Shown: positions 59,740 to 64,000 of the stretch, one piece after another | How the letters are laid out: every line of letters begins with the position of its first letter | Position numbering within the stretch: position 1 is the stretch's first letter | NCBI GenBank assembly: GCA_034401795.1 | Contig: CM067373.1 | Span: 92,265,624-92,329,623 of the forward strand | From: Chaetoderma sp. LZ-2023a | Lineage: Eukaryota > Mollusca > Caudofoveata > Chaetodermatida > Chaetodermatidae | Length of the DNA: 64,000 nucleotides | Direction: 5' to 3' | Made by a program: the position numbers and the translations under genes | Notes under the pieces: generated by a model | What the model saw: the letters and a program-made list of their open reading frames with translations, nothing else | The model's database searches: none | Told to the model about the DNA's origin: nothing

Positions 59740-61341
59740 TACCTTCCGTTTTTCGTCTAGAAAAATCTTGATACACTCCTTTGTTTGCAATCAGCAACTG
59801 GCGTATTCTGTCCATGTATGTATACCCATGTGCCTAACCCATAATCTTACAATCTGCAGTAGCATAATAACGTTCTCTAAGCAGCATTGACGTAGTTAAT
59901 ATAGTTCATGATTAATCGTATGATCGCGATTATTTTTCTTAAATGATCGCAATTATGAAAAGTGAATAATCGTGCAACCCTACCATTAGGGTTAAGCAAT
60001 CCAGAAATATAACATGATAAGATTTGCTGAGGCTAAAAACATAACATTGAACAATAACAAAGTTTGTAGAGGTGAGAACGAGCTTGACCTCTGATGTTGC
60101 GACTTCAGTGTCAGCATACTGCTTCCTAACATTATAGGTAACAATGTATCTAACTTTAGTTCCAATAGGCTCAAACAACCATGAAATATAAGCTAAGAAG
60201 TTTTGCTACGCAAAAACTTAATATTGAAATAACAGAGTTCTGTATCAAGGTCACAGTGACATTGATGTTTGACCTTGTGGACCCCAACATTATCATGCTG
60301 CTTCCTAACATTATAGGTAACCATGTATCCAAGTTCAGTTGCAATAGGCTTAACCAATCATGAAATATAAGCTGAGAAGTTTTGCCAAATGCAAAAACTT
60401 AATGTTGAAATAAGAGTTCTGTATCAAGGTCATTGTGACCTTGACCATTGACCTTGTGATCCCAACATCATCATGCCGCTTCCTATCATCATAGGTAACA
60501 TTGTAGCCAAGTTTAATTGCAATAGGCTTAACCAATCCTGAAATCTAAGCTGAAAAGTTTTGCTAAATGCAAAAACTTAATGTCGAAAAGGCAGAGTTCT
60601 GTATTAAGGTCACAGTGACCTTGACCTTTGACCTTGTGACCCCAATATCATCATGCTGCTTCCTAACATCATAGGTAACCATGTACCCAAGTTCAGTTGC
60701 AATAGGCTTAACCAAACTTGAAATATAAGCTGAGAAGTTTTGCTAAACGCAAAAACAATGTTGAAATAACAGAGTTCTGTATCAAGGTCACAGTGACCTT
60801 GACCTTTGACCTTGTGACACCCACATCATCATGCTGCTTCCTATCATTATAGGTAACCATGTATTCAAGTTTAGTTACAATAGGCTTAATCAATCCTGAA
60901 ATATAAGCTGAGAATTTTGCAAAAGGTAAAAACTTAATGTTGAAATAACAGAGTTCGGTATCAAGGTTACAGTAACCTTGACCTTTGACCTTGTGACCCC
61001 AACATCATCAAGTTGCTTCCTATCATTATCGGTAACCATGTATCCAAGTTTAGTTGCAATAGGCTAAACCAATCCTGAAATATAAGCTGAGAAGTTTTGC
61101 TAAACACAGAACCTTAATGTTGACGCCGTAGTCGCCATCGGAAAAGTAATACCTATGTCTCACTTTCTGCTTCGCAGGCGAGACAAAGAATGACCAATCA
61201 AAATTCTGTATACAAATTCTGAAGCCTACGCCTATAGGGTCCATCCAGCCAAATTAGGTTGAAATACGCCAAGCGGTTAATGAGGAGTAGCATTTTTAAA
61301 CAAAGGTTGACGGATGGATGACGGATGACAGACAGTAGCCA

Positions 61342-61495
61342 GGCGTATCAGTGACCTTGACTTTCTGACCATAATTTCATTGTGTGATGCTGTATCATTA
61401 TAAGGAGGCATGTGTCCAAGTTTGTGTCTAGTATGATTAACTAAACCTGAGATATAAACAGACAAGTTGAGCCAAACGGAAAATGTTAATGTTGA
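61342..61495 (+). repeat. Extra F-type unit fragment
   Basis: GTGACCTTGACTTTCTGACC, GGCATGTGTCCAAGTTTGTG and ATTAACTAAACCTGAGATAT match the F unit at lower identity. Confidence 0.4.
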
Positions 61496-61496
61496 A

Positions 61497-61977
61497 AAAA
61501 ACACCCCACAGAACCCCCCCCTTGTGGGTTGGTCTGTTGTTTTATTAACCACTATAAAAACATACTTACCGTTCAATCACTACTTGCTAAATCAATTATC
61601 TGCATTTAGCTATCAGAATAAGATTTTTATGCCTGCATACACACCTCCCCATGCCTATTCCTATTAATATGGACCCTCAACCAGGCTACTGGTTAAGTCC
61701 ATCTCCAGCATACTGACAGCTATAGACTGGCACCAGTCTATACTCACCCCATTGTGACGCTTGTCACTAAGCGCGCTTGCGCATGCGCACTGGAGCCCAA
61801 ATAGGAAACAAATTCACTTTTCTAAATTTAAGTGCTAAATATTAACGGCCAATTCTCAAATCTTACCACGTGGGGTGGCTGAGGCCGGGTCGTAGTGATT
61901 GAACGGTAAGTATGTTTTTATAGTGGTTAATAAAACAACAGATCAACCCACAAGGGGGGTCTGTGGGGGGTTGTTAT
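61497..61977. repeat. Inverted repeat at the end of the second DIRS-like fossil
   Basis: Arms 61497-61585 and 61895-61977 contain CCCCTTGTGGGTTG(G/A)TCTGTT and CATACTTACCGTTCAATCAC, with a ~310-bp spacer. Arm identity is high. Confidence 0.75.
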
Positions 61978-64000
61978 TACACCACAAAAACATCCATTAC
62001 CATTCAATCACTACTTGCTAAACCCGTAGATTTGGTCAGTGCCCCATTTAAACATTAGGTGGGAGGAGATTTGAGAATCAACAAACAAGGATAAAAATTG
62101 AACCAATCTTGTCCAAAAGTTAATAACATAACATAGTAGTGCATTTAACTCAATCACACCGTGATTAACAAATAAGGAAAACTTGAACTTAAAGAAATAA
62201 ATAAAAACCAAAAGAAGACTCACCATTTCTCACAGATGCACAGTCCTAACGAAAATGGTGGAAAGTGCTTGGTAAATGGTCTTCAGCTTTTTTAGTTAAA
62301 ATAGTAATGTTACGAAAGAAGAAGGCTGCTGCACTCTGGTCTTTGAGATAAAACGATGTAAAAGTGGATTCAGATTTCCATCCTGCCACCTGCATGACCT
62401 CATCTAAAGACAAACCGTTAAAAGAGTGAAAGAAGTAGCCATACCTCTAACGCATGGGCTTTAATCTGGGAGAGATTAATTTGATCCGGTGAGGCTATCT
62501 CATAACAAAGCTTAATTGTCTCACAAATCCATCTGGCAATCATAGATTTTGAGACTGGCTTAGATAACTCTTCCGCGTAGGGAACCCATAAATGGGATGG
62601 ATAGACTCTTTAAAATCGGTTCGCTGTTTGCAAGTTCTTAATGCCCTAAAAGGACACCCAAATTTATCGGATAGCGAAAAAGACGATACATATTTCAAAA
62701 TGATCGGACTAGCAGGAAAGCGGTTAGACCGAGTTTTAGATAAAAAGTCCCTTCTGGGATATAAAACCAAACCGTCTCCTGAAACTATAAATCTATCCTT
62801 TTCAGCAGAAAGAGCATGAATCTCTGAACGCCTTCTAGCAGAGGCAGTAGCAACAAGAAAAACAGCCTTGAGAGTTAAAAGCTTAATACTGATAGAAGAA
62901 ATAGGTTCAAAATGGCGACCTGCCAAAACTTGAAGAACCAAAGCCAAATTCCAGGAAGGTAAAGGCTTAGCAATCGGAGGACGAATATTACCTAGACCTC
63001 TAATAAAACTATTAAGAGTCTTAGTATCCTTGACATCAGCATTCAGAAGACAAGGAAGGGAAGATGCCAGAGAAAATCTATATCCCCTGACCGTATTAGC
63101 TGACAAATGTAAAGAATCAAACAGATAGGATAAAAAAATCTAATACTTGTGGAATAGAAACAGAATCGGGCACGAAACCTTGGTCTGAAAAACACTCACA
63201 AAATTTTTTTTAAGTCGACCCTTGTAAACTCGACAGGTCGATTCCATTCTGGCAGAGTCAATAATCTCCTGAGATCTTGAAGAAGCCCTATTCTCGAGGA
63301 CCTCAGACTCGAGATTCTCCAAACGCACAGATTGAAAATTTCTAGATTTGGATGCACACAAAGACCTCTTACTTGAGATAGAAGATCTTGGGATACTGGA
63401 AGAAGACGAGGGAAGTCCACCAGAAGATCTAGAAGGTCTATAAACCAAATCCTCTTGGGCCAAAAGGGAGCTATCAGAAGAACCTCGCAATCTTGGTCCT
63501 TGACCTTCTTCAAGACTAATGGAATCAAATTGTTGGAGGGAAGGAATAGGTGAACATTCCTGTCCAGGACTAAGACAGAGCATCCACCGCCAGGGCCTGA
63601 CTGTCCGGAAAAGGAGACATGTAAGAGGAGATCTGGGCATTCAGAAAGGTCGCGAATAGATCTACTAGAGGACGATCCATAGGACTGAAAAACGCTCCGA
63701 CAACCGACTTCTTTAACTGCCACTCTGTGTGGGCGAACTTGCTGGGACGTGCCAGTTGGTCCGCCAGAAAATTCAGACTGCATGGGACATGGGAGGACAC
63801 TAGAAAAATCTGCCTTTTGCGGCACCACAAGAGAAGATTCCACACTTCTAGACAAAGGAGAGACGACCTTGTACCTCTCTGCCTGTTGATATAAGACACC
63901 ACTGTTGAATTGTCCGACCGAATCGAGACTTTGAGACCTATCACAAGATCTGACCATGAAAGGAGAGCCTTCTTGACAGCCCACAACTCCAGAATGTTGA
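61497..64000 (-). mobile_element. Second DIRS-like fossil, runs off the right edge
   Basis: Minus strand. A tyrosine-recombinase remnant lies at about 62.5-63.1 kb and an RNase H region (with the RSDNSTVVSYINRQ and FLADQLARP blocks) at about 63.2-64.0 kb. To the left, an ~85-bp inverted repeat (61497-61585 versus 61895-61977) fits the end repeat plus internal complementary region. At least two or three breaks are visible in the part present. It is a different subfamily from the fossil at 46.7-54.3 kb. Confidence 0.7.

Larger units (their letters stand above)
56354..59982. mobile_element. hAT-like element interrupting F2
   Basis: The 8-bp duplication CCATTAGG is at 56346-56353 and 59983-59990. 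TIR TAGGGTTGCACGATT(T/A)TTC, and ATCG-rich subterminal repeats (GATTAATCGCGATTAT). Removing it restores the F unit (TTCCATTAGGGTTAAG). No transposase ORF. It contains a TA-type MITE. Confidence 0.8.
56022..61190 (+). mobile_element. Pearl/Helentron-like element F2
   Basis: Head AACAAGAATGCCGCGGAATT with CTCTCCTGTC; tail CTTTCTGCTTCGCAGGCGAG then ACAAAG. Units of about 170 bp carry AGTTCTGTATCAAGGTCACA, GTGACCTTGACCTTTGACC, CATCATGCTGCTTCCTAACA and AGGTAACCATGTATCCAAGT; six to seven of them are right of the insertion. It belongs to the same family as F1. Confidence 0.6.
54950..61335 (+). mobile_element. Pearl-like element G, outer layer of a five-level nest
   Basis: Head AACAAGAGGCCCAAGGGCC near 54952. 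Units of about 160-175 bp contain GTTGAAATC(T/G)GC(C/A)AAGCGGTTAATGAGGAGT and CATAAAATCTAAGATTTTCA. The body is cut at about 56022 by element F2 and resumes at 61190 (ACCAATCAAAATTCTGTATA). It ends in GACGGATGGATGACGG. The hairpin tail is not found. Confidence 0.55.

Noticed and set aside
1-64000. tRNA and rRNA genes
   Set aside because: No cloverleaf with consistent A and B boxes and no rRNA-like block was seen by eye. The only B-box-like motif lies in the SINE.

Overview
This is animal nuclear DNA: AT-rich, intron-containing and packed with transposable elements. Several interspersed repeats have a conserved head (CAAGAGGCCCAAGGGGCC ... CTCACCTGG), a body of 150-170 bp or larger direct repeats, a GACGG/GATGG-rich stretch, and a tail made of a small hairpin followed by GAGCTAA. 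That layout matches the 'pearl'/Helentron-associated elements known from bivalves. With DIRS-like elements, an RNase H-bearing LINE and a tRNA-like-tailed SINE, it points to a mollusc, probably a bivalve. The species assignment is inference. No tRNA, rRNA or prokaryotic feature was seen.

One host gene can be read. It lies on the minus strand from the ATG at 45370 to a stop at 1036. Nine exons join in phase with GT...AG borders and give a 303-residue acidic, serine-rich protein that I do not recognise. Intron 6 is about 33.3 kb and holds most of the window's mobile DNA. Introns 2-5 carry a pearl-like element, palindromic MITEs, a LINE RT fragment and a SINE.

Layout. 1-7.2 kb: exons 7-9 and palindromic MITEs. 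7.2-13.0 kb: a pearl-like element (F1) split by two head-to-tail pearl copies and by a TA-flanked MITE. 14.6-17.5 kb: pearl-like relic, orphan ORF and low-complexity DNA. 17.8-28.9 kb: a pearl element split by an 8.95-kb TTAA-flanked element, which contains an RNase H LINE. 28.9-33.3 kb: a ~165-bp tandem array split by a 3.0-kb element with ~290-bp terminal inverted repeats (TIRs) and an XPG/FEN1-like nuclease gene. 35.1-36.4 kb: a ~150-bp tandem array. 36.5-45.4 kb: exons 1-6 among LINE, SINE, Penelope-like and MITE debris. 46.7-54.3 kb: a DIRS-like fossil split by a nearly intact Tc1 element and a hAT. 54.9-61.3 kb: a five-layer nest of elements. 61.5-64.0 kb: a second DIRS-like fossil that runs off the window.

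The most interesting item is the 3.0-kb element at 29906-32907. Long TIRs and a TTA target duplication enclose a decayed gene for a predicted PIN/XPG-fold nuclease with a cysteine-rich tail, and I see no DDE transposase. It may represent a poorly described class of TIR element.
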